Below, one piece after another: positions 1 through 5,672 of a stretch of DNA of 8,767 nt (position 1 is the stretch's first letter; every line of letters begins with the position of its first letter). A program made the position numbers and the translations under genes. The notes beneath the pieces are model-generated. The model searched no databases, had not been told where the DNA came from, and saw nothing but the letters and a program-made list of their open reading frames with translations. The DNA is from Cyanobacteria bacterium UBA9971 (lineage in GTDB: Bacteria; Cyanobacteriota; Vampirovibrionia; Gastranaerophilales; UBA9971). The stretch spans positions 1 through 8,767 of the forward strand of contig DNRP01000174.1 in assembly GCA_003499955.1 (NCBI GenBank). The letters are read 5' to 3'.

Positions 1-1
1 T

Positions 2-712
2 AATCTTGAAGGCGATGCCGGCGTAATTTATACCATAGTTGGCGGACCTATGCAGGGAATGGTTGGGCTTGGATATATTTATACAAACCTTGAATCCGTT
101 GTGGTAGGTGTTGGCGTTTCTTTAGAAGACTTAAAACACCACAAGAAAAAACCTTACGAACTTTTAAACCAGTTAAAAGAACATCCTTCAATTAAACCTC
201 TTATTGCAGGCGGAGAGCTTCTTGAATATTCAGCGCATCTTATTCCTGAAGGCGGATTCGGCGCAATGCCTCCACTTTATAAAGACGGAGTTCTTATTGC
301 GGGAGATGCCGCAATGCTCGTAAATAACGTTCATTGGGAAGGCACAAACCTTGCTATGGTTAGCGGAAAACTTGCGGCGGAAACCGCAATCGAAGCTATA
401 GAGAAAAATGACTTCACTTCAAATATGCTCGCGCTTTACAGACAAAAGCTTGATGACTCTTTTGTAATAAAAGATTTAAAAACTTATAAAGATGTGATGA
501 AATTTGCTGAAGAAAATTCTACAATATTCTTAGGATACTATTTACCCGGAAAAGTTAACGAATTTTTCAATCTGTTTACAACCACCGATAGTATTCCGAA
601 GCAGAAAAAATACAAAGATTTCATCGGAAGAATCTTTAAAGAAAGATCTTTTAACCTTTTCAGCGATATAACAAAAGTAATTAAGTTAGTTTGGGGCGTA
701 TTACTGGGCTAA
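2..712 (+). CDS. fixC: FixC/EtfC flavoprotein, ETF:quinone oxidoreductase subunit (5' partial)
   Basis: The C-terminal 236 residues of a FixC-family FAD protein; the reading frame is open to the left edge, so the true start and the N-terminal Rossmann fold lie outside the window, and the ATG at position 50 is internal. FixC takes electrons from the FixAB electron-transferring flavoprotein and delivers them to quinone at the membrane. Visible family marks are the GGPMQGM / GYIYTN segment near the left edge, LLEYSAHLIPEGG (codons around 229-267), and VLIAGDAAMLVN (around 290-325), the C-terminal FAD-contacting GDAA motif, followed by the helix with GTNLAM. These align by memory with E. coli FixC (LLEYSAHMVPEGG, VMIVGDAAGF). 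The C-terminus at GVLLG fits the family end. fixX follows after 23 bases, so the two are co-transcribed. fixA and fixB are expected upstream but cannot be seen. Confidence 0.92.
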   Translation, partial: NLEGDAGVIYTIVGGPMQGMVGLGYIYTNLESVVVGVGVSLEDLKHHKKKPYELLNQLKEHPSIKPLIAGGELLEYSAHLIPEGGFGAMPPLYKDGVLIAGDAAMLVNNVHWEGTNLAMVSGKLAAETAIEAIEKNDFTSNMLALYRQKLDDSFVIKDLKTYKDVMKFAEENSTIFLGYYLPGKVNEFFNLFTTTDSIPKQKKYKDFIGRIFKERSFNLFSDITKVIKLVWGVLLG

Positions 713-735
713 AACCAAGAGAGGACTTATAAAAA

Positions 736-1029
736 ATGAGTAATAAAATACCGGAACATATAGATGATAAATTATTCACCGTAAAATATAAATGCGATGA
801 AGAAACACACTTAAAACCGAATCAGGAAGACTGCAAAGTCTGCAAAGACAGACCATGCACTTATTGTTGTCCTGCAAATGTTTACAGTTGGGATGAAGAG
901 CAGAATAAAACCCTCGTTGGCTTTGAAAACTGTCTTGAATGTGGCGCATGCAGAATTGTTTGCCCTGCAAAAACCCTTGACTGGAAATACCCAAAAGCCG
1001 GCTGCGGCGTAAGCTTCAAGTTCGGCTAG
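736..1029 (+). CDS. fixX: FixX/EtfX ferredoxin-like protein of the FixABCX complex
   Basis: A 97-residue iron-sulfur protein that works with FixC in electron transfer between an ETF and quinone. The C-terminal signature CLECGACRIVCP (66-77), then DWKYP and the terminal GVSFKFG, is diagnostic for FixX and for the Fe-S domain of ETF-quinone oxidoreductase. There are two cysteine sets: C33-x2-C36-x4-C41-x3-C45-P and C66-x2-C69-x2-C72-x3-C76-P. Rhizobial and E. coli FixX keep only part of the first set; the fuller version here fits the two-[4Fe-4S] EtfX type known from bifurcating EtfABCX complexes. An extra Cys (C90) sits where Phe or Gly is common. The AGAGGA ribosome site about 11 bases before the ATG supports the start. 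It is the last gene of the operon, followed by a strong terminator. Confidence 0.94.
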   Translation: MSNKIPEHIDDKLFTVKYKCDEETHLKPNQEDCKVCKDRPCTYCCPANVYSWDEEQNKTLVGFENCLECGACRIVCPAKTLDWKYPKAGCGVSFKFG

Positions 1030-1050
1030 AAAACAGGTAATCAAATAAAA

Positions 1051-1074
1051 AACCTCTGCTTTAAAGCAGAGGTT
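1051..1074. terminator. Two-way intrinsic terminator between fixX and the CheR-like gene
   Basis: A perfect 9-bp stem AACCTCTGC / GCAGAGGTT with the loop TTTAAA. It is followed by TTTTT on the plus strand and by a T-run on the minus strand, so it can end both the fixCX transcript and the convergent CheR-like transcript. The stop codon of the minus-strand gene (1061-1063) lies in the loop, and its last sense codons (KPLL) are encoded by one stem arm. Confidence 0.9.
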
Positions 1075-2083
1075 TTTTATTTAAAAAGTCGAATATTTTT
1101 GGTAGCTTATTTTTTTTAGGTGATACCTTCTTCCAGATAGTATAAACTTTTATATTATCAGAAATTCTGCCGTCAATTATCGGGTGTTCTGCGGAATTTT
1201 TAAGTGGTACAAAATTGCATTCATATAATGCTTTATGAAATGGGCTTTGATCAATAATTCCTTCACGTTCTTTAAATTCTTTTAATAAATGGTCTCTGCC
1301 CAACGCCCCTACTATAAGTATTCCATTATCGTCTAAAGTATTGTTAATCTTTTTTAAAACGGTTTTTAAATTTTTTATTTCTTCTTTTCCTAGAGGAGAA
1401 CTGTTTGTTTTGTTCTCTAAAATATGGTACCAAGCATTTCTAAAAACTATAACACCAGGTTTTGCTTTATTTTCGTATATTTTATCAATTTGATCTATAT
1501 TTCCTTCTATTGGACCTCCAACAAAATCTACAACCCCATTAAAATCTTCTTTATTTACTTTATAAGAAATTTGATTTGCAAAAATATTATTGTAAACTTC
1601 AACATCTTTTTCAACTTCTCCTGTGGGTTTAAAATGTTTATGGAAAGATTCTTGGTAACTGTTTAATTGGATTGAATCAGTTGGTTCATTTTTTGATAAA
1701 AAAGAATCTGGAGTAAACCAAGAATCTACTTTGTATTTACCCTTGTTAGCCATTTCTATAATTTCAGTAGAAGGGTCATGTCCTGTTATTGTATATAAAG
1801 GTGTTTTTTCTTTTTTGTTAATATCTTCAATCACCATGGCAATAGAATAAGTCTCTTCTCCATCGGAACAACCATAATCAAGGATATGTGTGCCGTTAGG
1901 AAAATTATTTTTTAAATGGGTACGCATAATTTCAAACTGGTTGGGCTGTCTAAAAAAGTATGTATCATTGCAATAACTTTTTGTTGCGGTAGTTTTGTCC
2001 TCTTTATTAATTGGAGAATATTTAGACAATGAAGAAAAGCTTGGTTTTTGAGTATTATAATTGTGATAAATCGATAAATTCAT
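1061..2083 (-). CDS. Orphan CheR-like SAM-dependent methyltransferase
   Basis: 340 residues. The core looks like the methyltransferase domain of CheR, which methylates glutamates of chemoreceptors: TYFFR (41-45, compare TxFFR of CheR), ILDYGCSDGEETYSIAM (67-83, the SAM-binding loop, compare the C/STGEEPYS of CheR), GHDPS (101-105, the acidic ribose-binding strand end), IVFRNAWYHI (212-221, compare FCRNVLIYF) and LDDNGILIVG (250-259). The N-terminal CheR helical domain is absent; instead about 38 polar, Ser/Lys/Thr-rich residues precede TYFFR. An insert of about 80 residues (120-200) separates the motifs and the C-terminus is basic (KKVSPKKNKLPK). The ATG has AGGAG seven bases upstream. No chemoreceptor, CheB or other che gene is in view, so the substrate is unknown and a chemotaxis role should not be assumed. 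Fold assignment is fairly sure, function is not. Confidence 0.7.
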   Translation of the reverse strand: MNLSIYHNYNTQKPSFSSLSKYSPINKEDKTTATKSYCNDTYFFRQPNQFEIMRTHLKNNFPNGTHILDYGCSDGEETYSIAMVIEDINKKEKTPLYTITGHDPSTEIIEMANKGKYKVDSWFTPDSFLSKNEPTDSIQLNSYQESFHKHFKPTGEVEKDVEVYNNIFANQISYKVNKEDFNGVVDFVGGPIEGNIDQIDKIYENKAKPGVIVFRNAWYHILENKTNSSPLGKEEIKNLKTVLKKINNTLDDNGILIVGALGRDHLLKEFKEREGIIDQSPFHKALYECNFVPLKNSAEHPIIDGRISDNIKVYTIWKKVSPKKNKLPKIFDFLNKKPLL

Positions 2084-2258
2084 GAATTTACTCCTGTGTT
2101 AAATAAGTTAAGCTAAATCTATAAGTTACCTGAAACTAAAAAATTGCTAAAAAAGCATCAGCAAATTTTGTGTTTTTGTTAAAAACCACTCTTGACAAGC
2201 TTTTTGATTATAAAATTTATTTTAATTTTTCTTAATACGCTTATTTAAATTTAGTTCA

Positions 2259-2483
2259 CTAATAATTGATAAATTCCTCAAAACCAATGTCAGCCTGTTT
2301 AAGAATATCCAAAAGTTCATCTTTTGATAATTTTCCAGTAGATTTTTTTATTAAGAATTTTTTGTTTGTAACAGGATTTATCCATTTTTCTATATTATTA
2401 TCAATTTCTGAATGGAATTTAAAACCCATGAAAATAAGTTTTGCAGTGGCTGTAAAATAGCTATATCCTGATAAATTATTCAA
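2259..2483 (-). CDS. Small protein of unknown function, faintly HicA-like, TTG start
   Basis: 74 residues starting at TTG (2483), chosen because AAGAGGA stands eight bases upstream; the first in-frame ATG (2429) would remove 18 residues and lacks such a site. The middle and end (LIFMGFKFH ... KKFLIKKSTGKLSKDELLDILKQADI) follow the order of a HicA mRNA-interferase fold: helix, GF strand, strand, then a Lys-rich turn into a helix ending LKQA(G/D)I. However, the SHH/GSH-type catalytic histidine seen in HicA is not at the expected place (only H24 is nearby), and no HicB-like antitoxin follows. It could be an inactive relative or an unrelated small protein. The CheR-like gene lies 175 bases downstream on the same strand with no clear terminator between. 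Confidence 0.55.
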   Translation of the reverse strand: MNNLSGYSYFTATAKLIFMGFKFHSEIDNNIEKWINPVTNKKFLIKKSTGKLSKDELLDILKQADIGFEEFINY

Positions 2484-2509
2484 TGCTAATTTCCTCTTAT
2501 TGTTGTTTT

Positions 2510-2604
2510 GTCATTGCGAGCGACCAACGGGAGCGCGGCAATCTATCCGATGCTGTTATGTGGATGGATTGCCACGCCGGCTTTTTAAGCCTCCTCGCAA
2601 TGAC
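2510..2604. repeat. Palindromic intergenic repeat, copy 1
   Basis: Ends are exact inverted copies, GTCATTGCGAG and CTCGCAATGAC. Inner boxes GGCAATC and GATTGCC face each other around a spacer that carries ATCC / GGAT. The right arm carries an extra small hairpin (GGCTTTTTAAGCC). The element lies between divergent genes and ends only about 26 bases before the TTG start of the minus-strand gene, so it replaces or overlaps its promoter region. It is more GC-rich than its surroundings. Confidence 0.88.
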
Positions 2605-2613
2605 ACTTTTTTA

Positions 2614-2642
2614 TTCAGTTCCGTTATCGAAACCATTATAAC
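2614..2642 (+). promoter_or_regulatory. Weak candidate promoter for the XRE regulator
   Basis: TTCAGT, a 17-base spacer and TATAAC, placed 48 bases before the ATG of the regulator and just outside repeat copy 1. The -35 box is poor; in AT-rich DNA such matches are frequent by chance. Confidence 0.22.
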
Positions 2643-2689
2643 ATTAAAAACTTTTAATATTAACTTAAAGATTTATAAGGCTTGTTTTA

Positions 2690-2911
2690 ATGAATTTAAA
2701 TAAAAAATTAGGTCAAAGAATAACTGAATTAAGAGAAGGGCAAAATAAAACCCTTGAAAAACTTGCTTATGAAAGCGGAATTTCTAAAGGCGGTCTTAGT
2801 GAAGTAGAGCGTGGATTAAGAGAAATAAGAATTTCTACACTTATTAAAATATGCGAAACTCTTGATATGCCTTTAAAAGATTTCTTTGATTTTGACCTTA
2901 ATTTAGATTAA
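2690..2911 (+). CDS. Small XRE-family (Cro/C1-type) DNA-binding regulator
   Basis: 73 residues making little more than one helix-turn-helix domain. The five-helix pattern is clear: LGQRITELREGQNKTLEKLA (7-26), then the recognition unit SGISKGGLSEVERG (29-42; compare SGVSxxxISxIERG of Cro/C1 proteins), then ISTLIKICETLDMPLKDFF (48-66). It ends soon after the domain with FDFDLNLD, so there is no ligand or oligomerisation domain; it probably binds DNA as a dimer. The ATG has only a weak AAGG nine bases upstream. It precedes an acidic-tailed protein by 17 bases, with which it is probably co-transcribed; autoregulation is usual for such pairs but no operator was recognised. Confidence 0.88.
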   Translation: MNLNKKLGQRITELREGQNKTLEKLAYESGISKGGLSEVERGLREIRISTLIKICETLDMPLKDFFDFDLNLD

Positions 2912-2928
2912 ATTCTAAGATTTTTTTA

Positions 2929-3381
2929 ATGCCCTATTTGAATTTACCGATAAAAATGGTAAAATTATTCGTGTCTGCAAAAGAGTATAAAAAGGTATTT
3001 ATGGATTACAGAAGATGGTATGACAAAGACCCGATTCTCTCAAAAGCAATGGGAATCCTTGAAACCTCTGATGACAAGTTTCAAATTCAGGTAGCCTTAA
3101 ATTTGATTAAGGTTATTATTGAACACAATATTGAAACAAATACTTTCAACACTGTTGAAGATATACTTAAAGCAGTTGACGAAGGTCGCTGCGAAAAAGG
3201 CAACGAAAGATGGTACGACATTGATCTTACCCTCAAAACTTCTGTGCAGATGCTGGAAAACTGCCCGCAGGAAATGCAAAGCAAAATCGCAAGAAGCATA
3301 GCGGAATTAATTAACGACAAACTCGGAAATTCTTACGATGATGACGAAGAATTAGATGAAGACGATGACGATGAAGAATAA
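2929..3381 (+). CDS. Unrecognised protein with acidic C-terminal tail
   Basis: 150 residues from the ATG at 2929; the start is uncertain because no good ribosome site precedes it. Alternatives are Met10 (2956) and Met25 (3001), the last with AAAGG five bases upstream. No known domain was recognised. The body appears helical (VALNLIKVIIEHN 55-67; TVEDILKAVDEG 75-86; EMQSKIARSIAELINDKL 115-132) and contains two tryptophans in similar settings (RRWYDKD 28-34, ERWYDID 93-99), suggesting a possible internal duplication. The tail 137-150 is almost entirely Asp/Glu, as in proteins that mimic DNA or bind basic partners. It follows the XRE regulator and ends at a strong terminator, making a two-gene unit. 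Confidence 0.75.
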   Translation: MPYLNLPIKMVKLFVSAKEYKKVFMDYRRWYDKDPILSKAMGILETSDDKFQIQVALNLIKVIIEHNIETNTFNTVEDILKAVDEGRCEKGNERWYDIDLTLKTSVQMLENCPQEMQSKIARSIAELINDKLGNSYDDDEELDEDDDDEE

Positions 3382-3406
3382 AAAAAGAGGCAATCGCCTC
3401 TTTTTT
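3381..3406. terminator. Intrinsic terminator, probably two-way
   Basis: An 11-bp stem AAAAAAGAGGC / GCCTCTTTTTT with the loop AATC begins right at the stop codon of the acidic-tail gene. A-run on one side and T-run on the other allow it to work for the plus strand and for read-through from trxB on the minus strand. Confidence 0.88.
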
Positions 3407-3432
3407 AGTAATGATGCTAAACAACTTAATTC

Positions 3433-3522
3433 GTCATTGCGAGGAGGCGTGAAACGCCGACGCGGCAATCTAAAATAAAATAATCAGGCTTTTTTGGATT
3501 GCTTCACTTCGTTCGCAATGAC
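3433..3522. repeat. Palindromic intergenic repeat, copy 2
   Basis: Starts GTCATTGCGAG and ends CGCAATGAC; inner boxes GCAATCT and GGATTGC. Here the left arm carries the extra hairpin (GGCGTGAAACGCC). It lies between the convergent acidic-tail gene and trxB, nine bases beyond the trxB stop codon. Confidence 0.88.
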
Positions 3523-3530
3523 ATAGTAGG

Positions 3531-4475
3531 TTATACGTGTAAAACCTGTTTTTCTTCAAGGTATTTAACCGCGCTGGTGGCAGAAATCGCCCCGTCCGCC
3601 GCAGAAATTACAACCTGCCTCAACGGAGAAACCCTTACATCTCCCGCTGCAAAAACACCTTCGCAGCTTGTCGCAAGGTTAATGTCGGTTTCTATAAATC
3701 CTTTTGAATCAAGCTTGATCTGCTCTCTGAAAAGTTCTGTATTCGGGCTGTAGCCTATATACGGGAAAACAGCGTCAGTTTTAAGTTCGCTATTTTCGCC
3801 TGTTTTAACGTTCTGTACTGAGATAGATTCAACTTTATCAGTGCCGTTGACAGAAGTTACAACGGTATCCCAGATAAAATTGATTTTAGGGTTCGCTGCT
3901 GCTCTTTCCTGATACATTCTTTCGGCTCTTAAAGCATCCCTTCTGTGGATAATATTAACTTTGGAAGCGAATCTGGTAAGATAAAGCGCTTCTTCAACAG
4001 CGGCATTTCCTCCGCCTATGACGCAAACTTCTTTATCCCTGAAGAAAGCTCCGTCACAAACAGCACAGTAACTTACGCCTCTTCCGATAAGCTCTATTTC
4101 GCCGGGAACTCCGATTTTCATAAGTTTTGCGCCTGTTGCGATAACTACAGTTTTTGCTTTGAAAATATTTTCGGTGGTTTCAATGGTTTTAATAGGTGAA
4201 ACCAGATCAACTTTTTTGATTTCCTGCATTATAAATTTTTCGATATTAAATTTGTCGGCATGCTCCTCGATTTTTTCTACGAGGTCATAACCGCTTATAA
4301 TAGGAAATCCGGGGTAATTTTCAATTTCGAGAATATTGGTTAACTGTCCTCCGGTTACTCCTGTATCGACGATGGCGGTTTTCAAAAGCCCTCTGCCTCC
4401 GTAAAGAGCAGCCGTAAGTCCTGCCGGTCCTCCGCCAAGTATTAATAAATCATAATTCAGTTCTTTTTGTGTCAT
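3531..4475 (-). CDS. trxB: Thioredoxin reductase (NADPH)
   Basis: 314 residues, the usual length for low-molecular-weight bacterial thioredoxin reductase, a cytoplasmic flavoenzyme that reduces thioredoxin with NADPH. Motifs in order: GGGPAG (14-19, FAD), GGQL (42-45), ATGA (113-116), the redox-active pair CAVC (137-140), GGGNAA (154-159) and HRRDALRAE (177-185; NADPH, with the paired arginines that favour NADPH over NADH), FAAGDVR (275-281) and RQVVISAADGA (286-296), the FAD-binding end. All key residues are present. A purine-rich stretch with GGGA precedes the ATG. It is the third gene of a minus-strand group, 41 bases after the unknown gene that follows acyP. The terminator at 3381-3406, reached through repeat copy 2, is the first good stop for its transcript. 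Confidence 0.96.
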   Translation of the reverse strand: MTQKELNYDLLILGGGPAGLTAALYGGRGLLKTAIVDTGVTGGQLTNILEIENYPGFPIISGYDLVEKIEEHADKFNIEKFIMQEIKKVDLVSPIKTIETTENIFKAKTVVIATGAKLMKIGVPGEIELIGRGVSYCAVCDGAFFRDKEVCVIGGGNAAVEEALYLTRFASKVNIIHRRDALRAERMYQERAAANPKINFIWDTVVTSVNGTDKVESISVQNVKTGENSELKTDAVFPYIGYSPNTELFREQIKLDSKGFIETDINLATSCEGVFAAGDVRVSPLRQVVISAADGAISATSAVKYLEEKQVLHV

Positions 4476-4516
4476 TAGAATCCCGTTCCCTTCCTGATAT
4501 TCAATTTTTCCGATTT

Positions 4517-5044
4517 TTACTTTGCAAATAAATCTTTTAACGCCGGACCGGAAAGTTTTAGTCCTTCTACTTTATATTTTACTACATCTGTTTTATAAAT
4601 TTTATCTTTATAAAAATGTTTAATAATTAATGTATCTTCTCCCGAAAAACTGGCACCTTCAATCGTAACTTCGGGTGTTTCGGTTTCTGTATATTTTTCT
4701 GCCACATGCTCTCTGGTGAATTTTGCTTTTTTACCCGCAACCTCATTGACTGTAATTGAAGCAATTGCGCCTGTTACGGGGTTGGAAAGAGTTATAATTT
4801 CGCCGTTTCTGGAAAAAGACCATATATCCGTGCTTTTTTGATTGAAAAGCTCAGGATTATTGGTTTCAATTATTGTGCTTCTCACTGCCCATGTTCCGTA
4901 AAATTCTTCAGGCAAATCTTTGCTAACAGACACTTCTCCGCGAAGTACCCCTTCATTTTTAATGATTTTTGCAGGATATAAAAGAATCTCTTTATTAATC
5001 CCGACATTTGATATTATTAAAGCTGTTAACAAAGATAAAATCAT
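4517..5044 (-). CDS. Unrecognised beta-rich protein coupled to acyP and trxB
   Basis: 175 residues from the ATG at 5044, two bases after the acyP stop codon; an in-frame TTG at 5053 overlapping acyP is an alternative start. Neither has a clear ribosome site, so translation probably depends on acyP. The first 12 residues (MILSLLTALIIS) are hydrophobic but lack the basic start and cleavage box of a classic signal peptide. The remainder alternates charged and hydrophobic residues in strand-like runs (EFYGTWAVRSTIIE 46-59; IWSFSRNGEIITLS; ASITVNEV; DTLIIKHFYKDKIYKTDVVKYKVEG), suggesting a lipocalin- or beta-barrel-like fold; the E-x-x-GTW segment recalls the GxW start of lipocalin-type proteins. 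This is an impression only. Position between acyP and trxB does not reveal its role. Confidence 0.7.
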   Translation of the reverse strand: MILSLLTALIISNVGINKEILLYPAKIIKNEGVLRGEVSVSKDLPEEFYGTWAVRSTIIETNNPELFNQKSTDIWSFSRNGEIITLSNPVTGAIASITVNEVAGKKAKFTREHVAEKYTETETPEVTIEGASFSGEDTLIIKHFYKDKIYKTDVVKYKVEGLKLSGPALKDLFAK

Positions 5045-5046
5045 TT

Positions 5047-5337
5047 CTACCAACCAAAAGTACTTTTTATACTGAAACCGCTAAAACTATCAAGGCATGG
5101 CTGCTTATCAACTTCTACATGGGTTACTCTTGCCATAGTAGGACCTTCTTTGCACCATTCAAGCATTTGCTCAACGAGGGTTTCATCGCCTTCAAAAACT
5201 GCTTCAACCTGTCCGGTGGTAAGATTTCTAACCCATCCTTTCAAGCCTAATTCCACAGCTTTTTGAAAGGCGCATTGTCTGTAGCAAACACCTTGCACCC
5301 TTCCTGAAATAGTAACATTCGCTCTGATTTTTTTCAT
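5047..5337 (-). CDS. acyP: Acylphosphatase
   Basis: 96 residues, typical for this small cytoplasmic enzyme that hydrolyses acyl phosphates to carboxylate and phosphate. The phosphate-binding loop GRVQGVCYR (12-20) supplies the catalytic arginine R20, and GWVRN (34-38) supplies the catalytic asparagine N38; the strand GQVEAVFEGD (42-51) and the C-terminal SGFSIKST (85-92) also fit. The end is slightly extended (FGW). The ATG has only GAGAAG upstream. It is the first gene of a minus-strand group and its stop codon is two bases from the ATG of the next gene. A half copy of the palindromic repeat begins 12 bases upstream of the start codon, so it should lie in the mRNA leader. Confidence 0.95.
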   Translation of the reverse strand: MKKIRANVTISGRVQGVCYRQCAFQKAVELGLKGWVRNLTTGQVEAVFEGDETLVEQMLEWCKEGPTMARVTHVEVDKQPCLDSFSGFSIKSTFGW

Positions 5338-5348
5338 TTTTCTTCTCT

Positions 5349-5410
5349 GTCATTGCGAGGATAGCCTGTCCTGAGGAATCCTAAAAGGCTGACGTGAGGA
5401 TGGCAATCTA
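5349..5410. repeat. Palindromic intergenic repeat, copy 3 (half element)
   Basis: Begins GTCATTGCGAGG like the full copies and reaches the inner box GGCAATCT, but no matching right arm (GATTGCC ... CGCAATGAC) follows before copy 4 starts. Its middle contains nested small inverted repeats (AGCCT / AGGCT, and TCCTGAGGA). It lies just upstream of acyP. Confidence 0.75.
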
Positions 5411-5413
5411 ATA

Positions 5414-5442
5414 ATATTAGACTTATACCAATTTGCAATCAA
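5414..5442 (-). promoter_or_regulatory. Candidate promoter for acyP operon
   Basis: On the minus strand TTGATT, a 17-base spacer and TAATAT. Transcription would start about 70 bases before the acyP start codon, with the half repeat (5349-5410) in the leader. Box matches are four of six each, so this is tentative. Confidence 0.38.
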
Positions 5443-5451
5443 TGCCTAACT

Positions 5452-5537
5452 GTCATTGCGAGGAGCTTGCGACGAAGCAATCCAATTTTTGTTTTTTAGA
5501 TTGCTTCGTCGGGGCTAAAGCCCCTCCTCGCAATGAC
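5452..5537. repeat. Palindromic intergenic repeat, copy 4
   Basis: GTCATTGCGAGGAG ... CTCCTCGCAATGAC with inner GACGAAGCAATC / GATTGCTTCGTC, giving long paired arms; the right arm carries an extra hairpin GGGGCTAAAGCCCC. A further exact inverted pair TTGCAATCAA (5433-5442) and TTGATTGCAA (5553-5562) encloses the element. Confidence 0.9.
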
Positions 5538-5552
5538 GGCAAAGATTATATT

Positions 5553-5582
5553 TTGATTGCAACGCAGTATTAATTATATAAT
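5553..5582 (+). promoter_or_regulatory. Promoter-like sequence without an obvious gene
   Basis: TTGATT, an 18-base spacer and a perfect TATAAT on the plus strand. Nothing convincing lies downstream: only a 13-codon frame at 5584-5625 and then a convergent minus-strand gene. It could drive a short RNA, be a relic, or be chance in AT-rich DNA. Confidence 0.3.
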
Positions 5583-5645
5583 AATGAATACAAAATTTTT
5601 ATCCACATACATATTACTTTTTTAAAAAAGTTCAACAAATAAAAA

Positions 5646-5672
5646 GAGGAAAAAAATAAAATTCTTTTCCTC
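5646..5672 (-). terminator. Intrinsic terminator of the 165-residue gene
   Basis: Stem GAGGAAAA / TTTTCCTC of 8 bp with an 11-base loop; on the minus strand it is followed by TTTTTATTTG. It lies about 30 bases beyond the stop codon at 5704. The stem is AT-rich and so of moderate strength. Confidence 0.65.

Noticed and set aside
811..1044. Minus-strand frames opposite fixX
   Set aside because: They overlap the cysteine-rich fixX gene, whose identity is certain; no ribosome sites or recognisable proteins.
2192..2220. TTGACA followed by AT-rich sequence on the plus strand
   Set aside because: The -35 box is perfect, but at 17 bases the -10 would be ATTTAT, and no plus-strand gene follows; the neighbouring genes run the other way.
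2500..2703. Plus-strand frame of 67 codons across repeat copy 1
   Set aside because: It is a translation of the palindromic repeat (CHCERPTGARQS-type peptide, a familiar artefact of CATTGCGAG repeats) and overlaps the start of the XRE gene.
3499..3753. Plus-strand frame overlapping the 3' end of trxB
   Set aside because: It is the shadow of trxB plus part of repeat copy 2.
5584..5625. A 13-codon frame (MNTKFLSTYILLF) after the promoter-like site at 5553-5582
   Set aside because: No ribosome site and too short to tell from chance in AT-rich DNA.
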